A stretch of DNA of 52,297 bases from Streptomyces violascens (GCF_014649955.1 NZ_BMUA01000039.1:1-52297); one strand, 5' to 3'. Positions 16,376-24,781 are shown, numbered from the stretch's first letter. Notes: generated from the letters alone by a model not told the origin. Numbers and translations: made by a program.

Positions 16376-19300
16376 TCAAGGGAGTTCGGGCGGGGGCGGG
16401 CCGCCGTTGACGGTGACCGTCAGGCCGGGGCGGCGCAGCAGGGCGGCCGGGTTCCAGGAGCCCGCCTGGACGGTGCCCACCGCGAGGTCCACCGTCGTCA
16501 GTGCGGGGAACACCGCGAGGACCGCGCCGAGGTCGCCGTCGGAGTTGGCGAGCCACAGGTCGAGGTGGCGCACGCTCGGCAGCGGCGCCACCCCGGCGAG
16601 GGCTGCCACCGAGCTGAGCGCGACGCCGAGCCGGGTGATGCCGGGCCGCCCGCGTACGTACGCCAGCAGTCGCCGGGTGGTGGCCGAGGAGGAGGGGGCG
16701 AGCTCCAGGTAGCTGAGGGCGGGCCAGCGGCTCAGGGCGTCGAAGCCGGCGACCTGGTCGGCCTCCAGATGCAGGGTGGTGACGCCGCCGAGGACCGGCA
16801 GCTGGGCCAGGTGCAGGTCGGTGCTGCTGCCGAACAGCAGGGTGCGCAGCGCGGGGAGCTCGCCGAGCGGGGACAGATCGACCTCCTGGGCGGACACGTC
16901 GAGCAGCCCGAGCGAGGTCAGCCTGGGCAGCCGGGCGAGCTGGGTGAGGTCGCGCAGGCCCGAACCCCGCAGCACCTCCAGGTCTTCGAGACGCTCCGCA
17001 CTGTCCCGCAGGAACGCCAGGTCGGTGAGGCTCTCGCAGCCGTTCAGGCGCAGGGCCGCGACCTTGCGGCCACGCAGCGCCGTGTGCAGCTCGTCCGCGG
17101 TGAGGTCGGGCGGCACGGTGATCCACAGTCGGCGGGCCTCGGGGACGTGCGGGAGCTGGGCGAGCTGCCAGCGGGTCTCCACGTGCAGCCGGGCCTCGCG
17201 CAGGTCGAGGTGGGCGAGGACTTCGCGGGCGTACCGCTCGGCCGGGTAGCGCGACCACTCGGTGGCGAACAGGTCGACGGCGTCCGGGTGGGCCGCGGAC
17301 CAGGCGCGGGCGTGCTCGATGGACTCGGCGTTGCCGACCCGGTTGATGAGCCCGACGACGTTCGCCAGCGCTTCGGGGGGTGTGTCGTCCGGGGACGGTA
17401 AATGGGTGAGGACGGTCGGGCCGAGCCGGGCGAGAAGCGTAACGGTCTCCAGGTCGCGGGGCGGGAGCAGCGCGCCGATGTGCTCGCGGACCCGGCGGGC
17501 GGTCGTCTCGTCGAGGTAGGCGGCGTGCTGGGCGCACCGGGCCGCCAGTACGTGGATCTTGGCCTTGTCCTGGTGGCTGTGCCGGCGGGAGCCCGCGTCG
17601 AGCAGGCCGTTGATGAGGACCGGCCGGTCGCGGCGGCCGCAGTGCCCGGCGGCGAGCAGGATCACGTCCTGCCACTGCTGCTCCTCGGAGGCGTGCCGCA
17701 GGAGTTCGCCCAGGTGGCCGTCCTCCACGAATTCTTTCGCTGCCAGGAAGTCCTGGAAGGTGCGGTGGGTGAACTGGAAGACGTCGTCGGCGCGTTCCTG
17801 GAGCAGCCCGCTGCGGTTGAGCAGATGCCGCAGTACGTCTTCGGGGGTGCCCTGGCCGCGTACGTTCTCCATGCCCGACAGGGCCCGCTTGAGCTGACGC
17901 AGCGCCTGGTCGCGGGAGAACTCCGACTGGCCCTCGCGCACCAGCCACACCGCGATCCGCTGGAGCAGCTCGGTGCACTCGTCGGCGCTGATCTGGATGC
18001 CCTCGGGCGCCTCCACCTTCCTCTGCTGGTCCCGGTTGCCGAGGAGCATCCGTAACGCCGCCTCGTACAGCTTCCAGCGGGTGTCGGGCAGGAATCCCTG
18101 ACGCAGCCGGTGCAGGGCGCAGATCACCGCGCAGAGCAGGGGAGTACGGGCGAGGCCCCGCAGGGTGCTGTTCTGCTTGAACTGCTCGGACAGGTCGCGC
18201 TCCAGCTCGTCCAGGTCCTCGTGCGGGCCGCTGTCGAGCCGGGCCGCGCGGTGCCAGGCGGCGATGAACGCGGTGATGTCCTCGTCGTTCATCGGGAGCA
18301 GCCTGAGCTCCTCGAAGCCCGCGTACTTCAGCCAGTCCGGCTCGACCGCCATCGGCCGCACCGTGACCACGCAGCGGGTGCGCGGATAGCGGTCGAGGAG
18401 CGCCGCGAGCCAGCGGTGCGCCTCCTCGCGGTCCTCCTGGGGGACCTCGTCGAGGCCGTCCACCAGGAGCAGCGCCTGCCCGGTCTTCAGGACGCGCCCG
18501 GCCCAGCCCTCGGGCGCCGCGTCCACCACCAGGCGTGCCGCGGTGGGGAGTTGGGCGGGCAGCGGGAAGGTCGCGCCCTGGGCGCGCAGGGTGCGCAGCG
18601 GCACCACGAACGGGACGAGCGCGTTGAGGTCCGCGAGCCCCGGGCCGAGCCGCCCGGCCGCCGCGTGCGCCGCGAGCCACCACACCAGGGTGGTCTTGCC
18701 GGCGCCCGCCTCGCCCCTGATGAGGACCCGGGGCCGGGAGGCGAGCAGGGCGTCGATGCGCTGCGGCGCGCTGTCCATCAGCGGGCGGCCCGCCTGCGGC
18801 GGCTCGGTCGCCTTGGGCCTGGCCTCCAGGCTGAGGTAGGCGGTGTCGAGGTCCCACTCGGAGTCCCGCTTGTTCAGCTCGTCCAGGCCGAAGATCTTCG
18901 TCTTGCGGTACGAGGCGCCGATGGCCTCCGCGTACTCGTGCTCGTAGCGCTGGTCCTCCGGGGGTACGCCGGTGACCAGTTCGAGGCTGGTCACCGCGGT
19001 CAGCGTCGCGAACGCGGCGCGGAATCCCTCCGAGGCGAAGACGCCCCGCAGCGGCACGCACACCACCCGGCGGTGGCCGCGCCCCCGCGGGATCTCCTTG
19101 ACCAGGCCGAGCAGGGTCGCCGCCGCGAACAGCGGCGCGCCCGACAGGCCCGCGAGCGGCGAGCTGCCGTCCGCGCGCTCACTGGCCGGGGGCCGGTGCA
19201 GCTCGCAGACCAGGTCGTCGCGCAGACTGCCCGCGACCGGCAGGACGGTGCCGACGAACTGGTCGTAGTCGAGGTGGTGGTCCGCCCCGTAGCGCTGGAT

Positions 19301-19609
19301 GTCGGGGAAGCCGATGATCTCGCAGCCGGGCAGCGACTGCGCGGTGTCCACGGTGCCGAGCCGCAGCAGACCGGGAAGCAGTTCCTCGTCGCTGTAGATC
19401 AAAGCCGCATCCAACTGGGCGTCCTGCCACAGCACCTGACCGGTGACCTCGCCGATGGAGGGGTGGGCGAGCCGGACCGGCGGGGCGCCCGCCAGGTTGT
19501 GCGCACAGGTCAGCACCAGCCAGGGGGACACGATGACCCCGCTGCCCTGGCGCCCGTCGGACAGCACGGCCACGACCCGGTCGGCGGTCGTGGGCAGTGA
19601 CGTGCTCAC
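16376..19609 (-). CDS. Trypsin-like protease / NACHT NTPase / LRR-like repeat protein
   Basis: 1077 residues in a STAND-type immune-receptor layout. Residues ~10-200 are a trypsin-like serine protease with a complete triad: H37 in LTCAHNL, D67 in AQLDAAL and S156 in GLSGAP. Residues ~290-480 are a NACHT NTPase: Walker A GEAGAGKTT (299-307) and Walker B LLLVDGLDEVP (380-390), with DE followed by the small residues usual for NACHT. A helical region follows, and the last ~350 residues are leucine-rich repeats (LTDLAFLRDSAERLEDLEVL, LPRLTSLGLLDVS). The GTG start overlaps the stop of the Trypco2-like gene (GTGA), so the two are translated together. Expected mode (family knowledge plus inference): the repeats sense a trigger, the NACHT oligomerises, the protease is unleashed. 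Confidence 0.9.
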   Translation of the reverse strand: MSTSLPTTADRVVAVLSDGRQGSGVIVSPWLVLTCAHNLAGAPPVRLAHPSIGEVTGQVLWQDAQLDAALIYSDEELLPGLLRLGTVDTAQSLPGCEIIGFPDIQRYGADHHLDYDQFVGTVLPVAGSLRDDLVCELHRPPASERADGSSPLAGLSGAPLFAAATLLGLVKEIPRGRGHRRVVCVPLRGVFASEGFRAAFATLTAVTSLELVTGVPPEDQRYEHEYAEAIGASYRKTKIFGLDELNKRDSEWDLDTAYLSLEARPKATEPPQAGRPLMDSAPQRIDALLASRPRVLIRGEAGAGKTTLVWWLAAHAAAGRLGPGLADLNALVPFVVPLRTLRAQGATFPLPAQLPTAARLVVDAAPEGWAGRVLKTGQALLLVDGLDEVPQEDREEAHRWLAALLDRYPRTRCVVTVRPMAVEPDWLKYAGFEELRLLPMNDEDITAFIAAWHRAARLDSGPHEDLDELERDLSEQFKQNSTLRGLARTPLLCAVICALHRLRQGFLPDTRWKLYEAALRMLLGNRDQQRKVEAPEGIQISADECTELLQRIAVWLVREGQSEFSRDQALRQLKRALSGMENVRGQGTPEDVLRHLLNRSGLLQERADDVFQFTHRTFQDFLAAKEFVEDGHLGELLRHASEEQQWQDVILLAAGHCGRRDRPVLINGLLDAGSRRHSHQDKAKIHVLAARCAQHAAYLDETTARRVREHIGALLPPRDLETVTLLARLGPTVLTHLPSPDDTPPEALANVVGLINRVGNAESIEHARAWSAAHPDAVDLFATEWSRYPAERYAREVLAHLDLREARLHVETRWQLAQLPHVPEARRLWITVPPDLTADELHTALRGRKVAALRLNGCESLTDLAFLRDSAERLEDLEVLRGSGLRDLTQLARLPRLTSLGLLDVSAQEVDLSPLGELPALRTLLFGSSTDLHLAQLPVLGGVTTLHLEADQVAGFDALSRWPALSYLELAPSSSATTRRLLAYVRGRPGITRLGVALSSVAALAGVAPLPSVRHLDLWLANSDGDLGAVLAVFPALTTVDLAVGTVQAGSWNPAALLRRPGLTVTVNGGPPPPELP

Positions 19610-19977
19610 CGCGGCCCGGTCCCGAAGCCGCCACCGGGCCGGTCGTTGCCGACCTTCCAGGCGGAGCCGTCGGCCGCGGCGTGCGGCTTCAGGGTGAACG
19701 ACACCTTGTGCGTACGTCCCGTACTGCGCCCGGCGTCGGCGCCCGCGTCCACCACCCAGGCCCGGACCTTGAGGCCGCCCTTGAGCTCCCTGCGGAGTTC
19801 GAGCGTGAACTCCATCTGGATGTCGCCGAGTTCGAACACCAGCGGCTGCCCGGTGGCCCGGGCGGCGGCCTCGGTGAGCTGATCGCGTACGGACTCGATG
19901 GCGTCGGCCAGCTCGATCCCGCCGAACGCGTGCGTGTCGTCTTCGTGTCTGCTGTCGGTATGCCTGTCGTCGGCCAT
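19606..19977 (-). CDS. Trypsin-co-occurring domain (Trypco2-like) protein
   Basis: 123 residues. The core, GIELADAIESVRDQLTEAAA, then LVFELGDIQMEFTLELRREL and VSFTLKP, is the small beta-rich domain that repeatedly sits beside trypsin-like proteases in actinobacterial conflict systems. The ATG at 19977 is preferred over the in-frame start at 20004 because AGGGGG lies 8 nt upstream. It overlaps the trypsin-NACHT start by 4 nt. Tails are polar and Gly-rich. A role as partner, inhibitor or adaptor of the protease receptor is inferred from its coupling. Confidence 0.82.
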   Translation of the reverse strand: MADDRHTDSRHEDDTHAFGGIELADAIESVRDQLTEAAARATGQPLVFELGDIQMEFTLELRRELKGGLKVRAWVVDAGADAGRSTGRTHKVSFTLKPHAAADGSAWKVGNDRPGGGFGTGPR

Positions 19978-20066
19978 GCCCGCGACCCCCTCGCCTCGCC
20001 CCAATTCTGGCTCTGTGGAAGGGAGTTGGGACAGGGTCGTGCGCGTACGGCTAGGCTGGCTTGGGG

Positions 20067-20086
20067 CATTAGGTTGCTGCCTAATG
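20067..20086. promoter_or_regulatory. Dyad CATTAGG-N6-CCTAATG
   Basis: Perfect 7-bp arms around TTGCTG, nested inside a second inverted pair (GCTAGG at 20050-20055 and CCTAGC at 20089-20094). It lies about 90 nt before the Trypco2-like start and is a candidate operator for that operon or for the divergent peptidase gene. Confidence 0.5.
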
Positions 20087-20213
20087 TACCTAGCATCAGC
20101 GTCCTGGGCATGAAAGCCGTAACCGGGCCGAGCGCATGCCGCGTTGCGGCAGGCGGGGCCTTGGTCCCCTCAAGGGAAGGGCCTATGGCCCGGTGGCGGT
20201 GATAAGGCGCACA

Positions 20214-20258
20214 GGGGGTTTGGGGGGTACTACGGGGCTTAGGGGGTATTGGGCGGGG
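20214..20258 (+). other. G-quadruplex motif in the M23 peptidase upstream region
   Basis: Six G runs (5, 6, 4, 5, 3 and 4 G) separated by loops of 3, 6, 4, 4 and 1 nt lie on the coding strand in a 45-nt stretch, well within the usual G3+N1-7 rule. If transcribed, the RNA could fold as a quadruplex 180 nt before the start codon. Confidence 0.55.
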
Positions 20259-20440
20259 ATTTCGAGTATTCCCGGCGTGATCGATACGGCTTTCGTTAGT
20301 AGATGGGCGTTTTGGGTGGGGATGGGAGTTCGGGTTACCAAGGTGGGGCGACCCGGTGTGCCGTTCTGCGTGCCGGGTTCTCGCTTGCCGGCCGAACTCG
20401 TTCGGCGGCCGCCCCTGTCGTCGTACGGAAGAGCTCCCGC

Positions 20441-21091
20441 ATGCCCCAGCGCACCCCGTTCAAGCCCGCCCGCCCGTCCGCGTTCCGTCTGCGCGCCGCG
20501 GCCGTGACCGCCGTCGCCGCGATGGGCGGCGCCGCCCTCCTCGGTACGGGTGTCGCGGTCGCCGACGAGGTGAAGGCCGCTCCGCTCGCGCCCGCCTCCG
20601 CCACCACGAACGCGGTCGCCGGCCAGGCCAAGGCGCAGGCGAAGGCGGCCGCGGCGAAGCAGGCCAAGGCCGCCTCCTGGGTGCACCCGGTCGCGCGCTA
20701 CACGCTGAGCGCGAGCTTCGGCCTGGGCGGTTCGATGTGGGCGAGCAAGCACTCGGGGCAGGACTTCGCGGTGCCCAGCGGCACGCCCGTCTCCGCCGCG
20801 CACGCCGGAACCGTCGTCAAGGCCGGCCCGGTCGGCGCCGGTGACGGCCCCGCGTACGGCAACGCGATAGTGATCAAGCACGCGAACGGCGCGTACTCGC
20901 AGTACGCCCACCTGTCCCAGATCAACGTGCGCATCGGCCAGGGCGTGGCCACCGGCGAGCGCATCGCGCTGTCCGGCAGCACGGGCAACTCCAGCGGCCC
21001 GCACCTGCACTTCGAGATCCGCAAGACGCCGAACTACGGCTCGGCGATCAACCCGGTCGCCTTCCTGAAGACCGTGGGCCTGACCGTCTGA
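20441..21091 (+). CDS. Secreted M23 (LytM-type) metallopeptidase
   Basis: 216 residues. The signal peptide is at residues 1-41 (RLRAAAVTAVAAMGGAALLG, cleavage after a VAVA-type site). An Ala/Lys-rich linker of ~40 residues precedes the M23 domain (80-210) with all zinc/catalytic positions: H104-x3-D108 (KHSGQD), H157 in YAHL and H188/H190 in GPHLHFE. It should cut peptidoglycan cross-bridges outside the cell. The start at 20441 is set by GGAAGAG 7 nt upstream; in-frame codons back to 20303 would block the signal peptide. The upstream G-rich region suggests regulated expression, possibly linked to growth or germination (inference). Confidence 0.92.
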   Translation: MPQRTPFKPARPSAFRLRAAAVTAVAAMGGAALLGTGVAVADEVKAAPLAPASATTNAVAGQAKAQAKAAAAKQAKAASWVHPVARYTLSASFGLGGSMWASKHSGQDFAVPSGTPVSAAHAGTVVKAGPVGAGDGPAYGNAIVIKHANGAYSQYAHLSQINVRIGQGVATGERIALSGSTGNSSGPHLHFEIRKTPNYGSAINPVAFLKTVGLTV

Positions 21092-21104
21092 CCGCTTGTC
21101 CGCG

Positions 21105-21668
21105 TTATCCGCGCGTGTTGTGGTGGGCCTGGACGACCAGGTCATTGGCGACTTCGAGGATGCTGGTGCGCTTCTCCTCGGGGTCGCCTTCCATGTCTTT
21201 GAGGACGAACATCCCGGCATGCATCGAGAACAGCGCCGTGAAGCAACGGATGCGGTCGGACATCGCGGAGTCCGGGTCCTTCAGCAGGTCGACCATCGCG
21301 TGCATCCGCTCTTTGAACATCTCGCCGATGCTCAGCTCGCGCATGGTCGCCTGGTTCTCCTGCATGAACCGGAACAGCGGCTCGGCCCCGATGAGGGCCT
21401 CGCTGTAGCGGCGCAGGATCTCCAGCTTCACGTCCAGCGTCTTCGGCTGCGTGCGGCCCCACTCGATCACCTCGTCCATGGGCCTGGTGAGGTCCTGGAA
21501 GAGGCTGATGATGATGTCTTCCTTGGTCTTGAAGTGGTAGTAGAGCGCGGCCTTCGTCACATCGAGCCGCTCGGCGATCTCGCGCAGCGAGGTCTTCTCG
21601 TACCCCTGCTCACCGAAGAGCTCCAGGGCAACGTCCTGGATCCGCTGGCGGGTGTTTCCTCTGGCCAT
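21105..21668 (-). CDS. TetR/AcrR-family repressor of the adjacent MFS exporter
   Basis: 187 residues. The N-terminal HTH is TRQRIQDVALELFGEQGYEK, then SLREIAERLDVTKAALYYHF, a textbook TetR DNA-binding domain. The C-terminal ligand domain (from ~65) is divergent as usual. The start ATG at 21668 has GGGAGAG upstream; the frame runs open far upstream, but only from this Met does the protein fit the family. It is convergent to the M23 gene (13 nt apart) and divergent from the MFS gene, with inverted repeats between them, so it very likely represses the exporter and itself. Confidence 0.92.
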   Translation of the reverse strand: MARGNTRQRIQDVALELFGEQGYEKTSLREIAERLDVTKAALYYHFKTKEDIIISLFQDLTRPMDEVIEWGRTQPKTLDVKLEILRRYSEALIGAEPLFRFMQENQATMRELSIGEMFKERMHAMVDLLKDPDSAMSDRIRCFTALFSMHAGMFVLKDMEGDPEEKRTSILEVANDLVVQAHHNTRG

Positions 21669-21723
21669 GCCGCTCTCCCGAATGCGTACGGCCGCCGTCC
21701 CCCGGCGGCCGTGCCGTTTGCCA

Positions 21724-21800
21724 TTTACTTGCTTGACGCCCGGCAAGTTGGGGTCTACCTTCCCCAGTGTAGTGGTAACTAGCCGGGCGACAAGTAAGTG
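21724..21800. promoter_or_regulatory. MFS promoter with overlapping TetR operator repeats
   Basis: TTGACG (21733-21738), a 17-nt spacer and TACCTT (21756-21761) make a near-consensus promoter for the MFS gene. The dyad ACTTGC-N10-GCAAGT (21727-21748) covers its -35. A TTACTTG element at 21725-21731 recurs inverted as CAAGTAA at 21791-21797, each followed toward the centre by GCCCGGC, suggesting two operator sites. Confidence 0.65.
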
Positions 21801-21842
21801 CCTCGGTGAACACAGGGCAAGAAGGCCAGGGAGTTGGGGACG

Positions 21843-23432
21843 ATGGCGGGGATACCTGAAGAGACGGCGACAGAGGCGGGGGTGTCCGAAGCGCCGCAGC
21901 CGCGCAGCGTACGGGTCGTGCTGCTCGCGCTCATGATCGCGATGCTGCTCGCGATGCTCGACAACATGATCGTGAACACGGCGATGCCGACGATCGTGGG
22001 CGAGCTCGGGGGACTTGAGCACCTTTCCTGGGTGGTGACCGCGTACACCCTGGCCACCGCCGCCTCCACGCCGATCTGGGGCAAGCTCGGCGACATGTAC
22101 GGGCGCAAGGGCGCCTTCCTCACCTCCATCGTGATCTTCCTGATCGGCTCCGCGCTCAGCGGCATGGCGCAGGACATGTCCCAGCTCATCGGCTTCCGCG
22201 CGATCCAGGGCCTCGGCGCGGGCGGCCTGATGGTCGGCGTCATGGCGATCATCGGTGACCTGATTCCGCCCCGGGACCGCGGCAAGTACCAGGGCATGAT
22301 GGCCGGCGTCATGGCGCTCGCGATGATCGGCGGCCCGCTGGTCGGCGGCGCCATCACCGACCACCTCGGCTGGCGCTGGACGTTCTACATCAACATCCCC
22401 CTCGGCGCGGTCGCGCTCGCCATGGTCACCGCCGTACTGCACCTGCCCAAGAAGCGGGCGCGCGGGCGGATCGACTACCTCGGCACGATTCTGCTGACCG
22501 TCGGCATCACCTCGATCGTCCTGGTCACCACGTGGGGCGGCTCGCAGTACGCCTGGGGCTCCGCGATCATCATGGAGCTCATCGCCCTCGGCGTGGCCTC
22601 GATCGTCGGCTTCCTCTTCGTCGAGACGAAGGCCGCCGAGCCGATCGTGCCGCTGCACATCTTCCGCAACCGCAACTTCTCGCTGATGTCCGGGATCGGC
22701 TTCCTCACCGGCTTCGTGATGTTCGGCGCGATGCTGTTCCTGCCGCTGTTCCAGCAGTCCGTGCAGGGCGCCTCGGCCACCAACTCCGGCCTGCTGCTGC
22801 TTCCGATGCTGCTCTCGATGATGGTCGTCTCGCTGATCGCCGGGCGGGTCACCACCAACAGCGGCAAGTACAAGATCTTCCCGATCCTGGGCGGCGCGCT
22901 GGTCGTGGTCGGCCTGTTCCTGCTCTCCACGATGGACACCACCACGACCCGGTTCATGTCCGGGGTCTACATGGCGGTGCTCGGCGCGGGCATGGGCTTC
23001 CTGATGCAGATCACGATGCTGGTCGCGCAGAACAGCGTCGAGATGAAGGACATGGGCGTCGCCTCGTCCTCCACGACCCTCTTCCGTACGCTCGGCTCGT
23101 CCTTCGGCGTCTCGATCATGGGCGCGATCTTCACCAACCGGGTGGGCGACGAGATGGCCCACCGTCTCGGCCCGGGCGCGGGCAAGCTCGCCTCCGCCCA
23201 GCTGGACGCGTCGGCCCTGGCGAAGCTGCAGGCTCCGGTGCGTGAGGCGTACCAGTACGCGGTTTCCTCCGGTACGCATGGAACGTTCCTGGTCGGTTCG
23301 ATCATCGCGGTGGCCATGTTCGTGGCGGCCTTCTTCGTGAAGGAAGTCCCGCTGCGGGGCTCCGCTCCGGCCCCGTCGCCGGAGAAGTCCGCCCCGGCGG
23401 ACGCGGCGGCCCTCTCGGAGCCGGTCGCCTAG
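21843..23432 (+). CDS. DHA2-type (14-helix) MFS drug exporter
   Basis: 529 residues with about 14 hydrophobic segments. Motifs of the DHA2 group are seen: LDNMIVNTAMPTI in helix 1, the motif A loop GKLGDMYGRKGAF, and the motif C region GVMALAMIGGPLVGG. It should exchange protons for hydrophobic drugs or dyes. The C-terminal tail is Ala/Pro-rich. The ATG at 21843 has AGGGAG 9 nt upstream; a TTG at 21834 is less likely. It is divergent from a TetR repressor. The substrate is unknown. Confidence 0.94.
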   Translation: MAGIPEETATEAGVSEAPQPRSVRVVLLALMIAMLLAMLDNMIVNTAMPTIVGELGGLEHLSWVVTAYTLATAASTPIWGKLGDMYGRKGAFLTSIVIFLIGSALSGMAQDMSQLIGFRAIQGLGAGGLMVGVMAIIGDLIPPRDRGKYQGMMAGVMALAMIGGPLVGGAITDHLGWRWTFYINIPLGAVALAMVTAVLHLPKKRARGRIDYLGTILLTVGITSIVLVTTWGGSQYAWGSAIIMELIALGVASIVGFLFVETKAAEPIVPLHIFRNRNFSLMSGIGFLTGFVMFGAMLFLPLFQQSVQGASATNSGLLLLPMLLSMMVVSLIAGRVTTNSGKYKIFPILGGALVVVGLFLLSTMDTTTTRFMSGVYMAVLGAGMGFLMQITMLVAQNSVEMKDMGVASSSTTLFRTLGSSFGVSIMGAIFTNRVGDEMAHRLGPGAGKLASAQLDASALAKLQAPVREAYQYAVSSGTHGTFLVGSIIAVAMFVAAFFVKEVPLRGSAPAPSPEKSAPADAAALSEPVA

Positions 23433-23480
23433 GGCCTCCCCGCCCTGAGGCCCTGCCGTCGGATCGGCTGGGCTCGCACC

Positions 23481-23552
23481 CCGGGGCTCCGCCCCGGACC
23501 CCGACGCGCTTTCCCACCCTCCGCCCGTGCGGCGGGGTGGGGAAGCGTTTTT
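23481..23552 (+). terminator. Two hairpins ending the MFS transcript
   Basis: CCGGGGC/GCCCCGG (23481-23497, loop TCC) is a common Streptomyces intergenic hairpin. A second, larger stem starts CGCTTTCCCACCC at 23507, closes at 23547 with near-perfect complement, and is followed by TTTTT at 23548-23552: a normal intrinsic terminator. Confidence 0.75.
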
Positions 23553-23561
23553 CGTGCGGGC

Positions 23562-24692
23562 TCAGGCGGAGGGGCCCTCGTCTCCCGCGAACAGGCTGAT
23601 GACCCCGGCGGGGGCGCCGGCGCCGAAGACGAAGTCGATGGTGTCGTGGGCGGCGGCGGCCGCCTTCCGGCTCCGGGGGAACATGTGGCTCTCGTAGTCG
23701 GCGAGGGCCCGCTCGATGTCGTCGGGGTGGGCCGCGATCGCCGTACCGAGTTCGGCCCCGTCGAGCATCGCGAGATTGGCTCCGTCGCCTCCGGGGACGG
23801 TCGCGTGTGCCGCGTCGCCGAGGAGCGTGACGCCGGGGACCCGGTCCCAGCGGTGGTCGTCCGGCAGCTCGTAGATGCTGCGCAGGACGGGTGCGGACTC
23901 GCCGTCGGTGATCAGGGCCAGCAGTTCCGGTGCCCAGCCGTCGAACTCGGCCGCCACCCGTGCCCTCGCCGTCGGGGCGTCGGTGAAGTCGATCGCGTCG
24001 AACCACTCCACCGGGCGGTGCAGCACGACGTAGGTGTGGACGACGGCACCGGCCTCGCGGTGGGCGAGGAATCCCTTGCCCGGGACCAGCGCGTACAGGG
24101 CGCCGTTCCCGACGAGGCCGGCCACGCGCGGGTGGGCCGTGTCGACGTCGTGGAGGTAGGTGTCGACGTAGCTCATGCCCGAGTACACCGGCCGCTCGTC
24201 CGACAGGAGCGGCCGGACCTTGGACCAGACCCCGTCGGCGCCCACGAGGACGTCGGACACGGCCGACGAGCCGTCCGCGAACGACACCCGGTGCCGCCCG
24301 CCTCCGACGGGGGCTGCCGAGACGAGCTTCTTGCCCCAGCGCACCGTGCCGGGCGGCAGTGCTTCGAGCAGGATCCGGCGGATGTCGCCGCGCAGTGTTT
24401 CGGGCCGGGAGCCGTCGTCCGGCCGGTCGACGACCACGCGCCCCTGTTCGTCGACGACGCGCCGTGCCCCGCCGCCCCGGTGGATGACCGAGCGGTACTC
24501 CTCGGTGAGCCCGGCCATCTCCAGGGCGAGCCGGCCGTCCTCCTCGTGGAGGTCGAGCTGCCCTCCCTGGGTGCGGACGCCCGCGGACTCCTCCGCCTCG
24601 TAGACGGTGGCGGGGATGTCGTGGAGGTGCAGGATCCGGGCGAGCGTGAGCCCGCCGAGACCGGCGCCGATGATCGAGACCGAGGTCGTCAT
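23562..24692 (-). CDS. FAD-dependent monooxygenase resembling Tet(X)-type tetracycline-modifying enzymes
   Basis: 376-residue class A flavoprotein monooxygenase. The N-terminal motif SIIGAGLGGLTLARIL binds FAD, GADGVWSKVRPLL is the DG motif, and GVTLLGDAAHATVPGGDGAN is the GD motif. The substrate-pocket stretch TQGGQLDLHEEDGRLALEMAG, followed by the arginine-bearing LRGDIRRILLEAL, is laid out as in Tet(X) enzymes, which hydroxylate tetracyclines at C11a. That function is an inference; it could act on another aromatic polyketide. AGGAA lies 6 nt before the ATG. It is divergent from a TetR gene across a 90-nt operator-rich region. Confidence 0.85.
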   Translation of the reverse strand: MTTSVSIIGAGLGGLTLARILHLHDIPATVYEAEESAGVRTQGGQLDLHEEDGRLALEMAGLTEEYRSVIHRGGGARRVVDEQGRVVVDRPDDGSRPETLRGDIRRILLEALPPGTVRWGKKLVSAAPVGGGRHRVSFADGSSAVSDVLVGADGVWSKVRPLLSDERPVYSGMSYVDTYLHDVDTAHPRVAGLVGNGALYALVPGKGFLAHREAGAVVHTYVVLHRPVEWFDAIDFTDAPTARARVAAEFDGWAPELLALITDGESAPVLRSIYELPDDHRWDRVPGVTLLGDAAHATVPGGDGANLAMLDGAELGTAIAAHPDDIERALADYESHMFPRSRKAAAAAHDTIDFVFGAGAPAGVISLFAGDEGPSA

Positions 24693-24730
24693 GGTGATTC
24701 CTGTCGAGTCGGTTCACCTTCTCCGAGCAA

Positions 24731-24760
24731 CGAACATTGTTCTATCGACGATCATTGTTC
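24731..24760. promoter_or_regulatory. Operator repeats between the monooxygenase and TetR genes
   Basis: GAACATTGTTC (24732-24742) is a dyad with a single central base. CATTGTTC recurs at 24753-24760, 18 bp from its first copy at 24735, and ACGAACA/TGTTCGT form an outer inverted pair. This is where the divergent TetR should bind. Confidence 0.6.
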
Positions 24761-24769
24761 GTCAATGGG

Positions 24770-24775
24770 TAGAGT
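24770..24775 (+). promoter_or_regulatory. -10 hexamer TAGAGT of a leaderless TetR gene
   Basis: TAGAGT ends 6 nt before the GTG at 24782, just right of the operator repeats, so the repressor could block its own promoter. Confidence 0.55.
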
Positions 24776-24781
24776 GGCGTC

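Larger units (their letters stand above)
19978..20440. promoter_or_regulatory. 463-nt divergent control region (Trypco2-NACHT versus M23 peptidase)
   Basis: No gene is seen. From left to right it holds a TAGGCT hexamer at 20052 (plus strand), a nested inverted repeat around 20050-20094, a GCCGC/GCGGC hairpin near 20138, a GC-rich stem-forming stretch at 20155-20190, a G-quadruplex motif at 20214-20258 and the M23 ribosome binding site GGAAGAG at 20427-20433. No riboswitch family was recognised. Confidence 0.6.

Noticed and set aside
20087..20440. c-di-AMP (ydaO-type) or other known riboswitch before the M23 gene
   Set aside because: Such riboswitches precede many actinobacterial wall-hydrolase genes, but none of their conserved core sequences could be found here.
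21669..23279. Long N-terminal extension of the TetR frame (to 23279)
   Set aside because: It is antisense to the MFS gene; the TetR family start and SD are at 21668.
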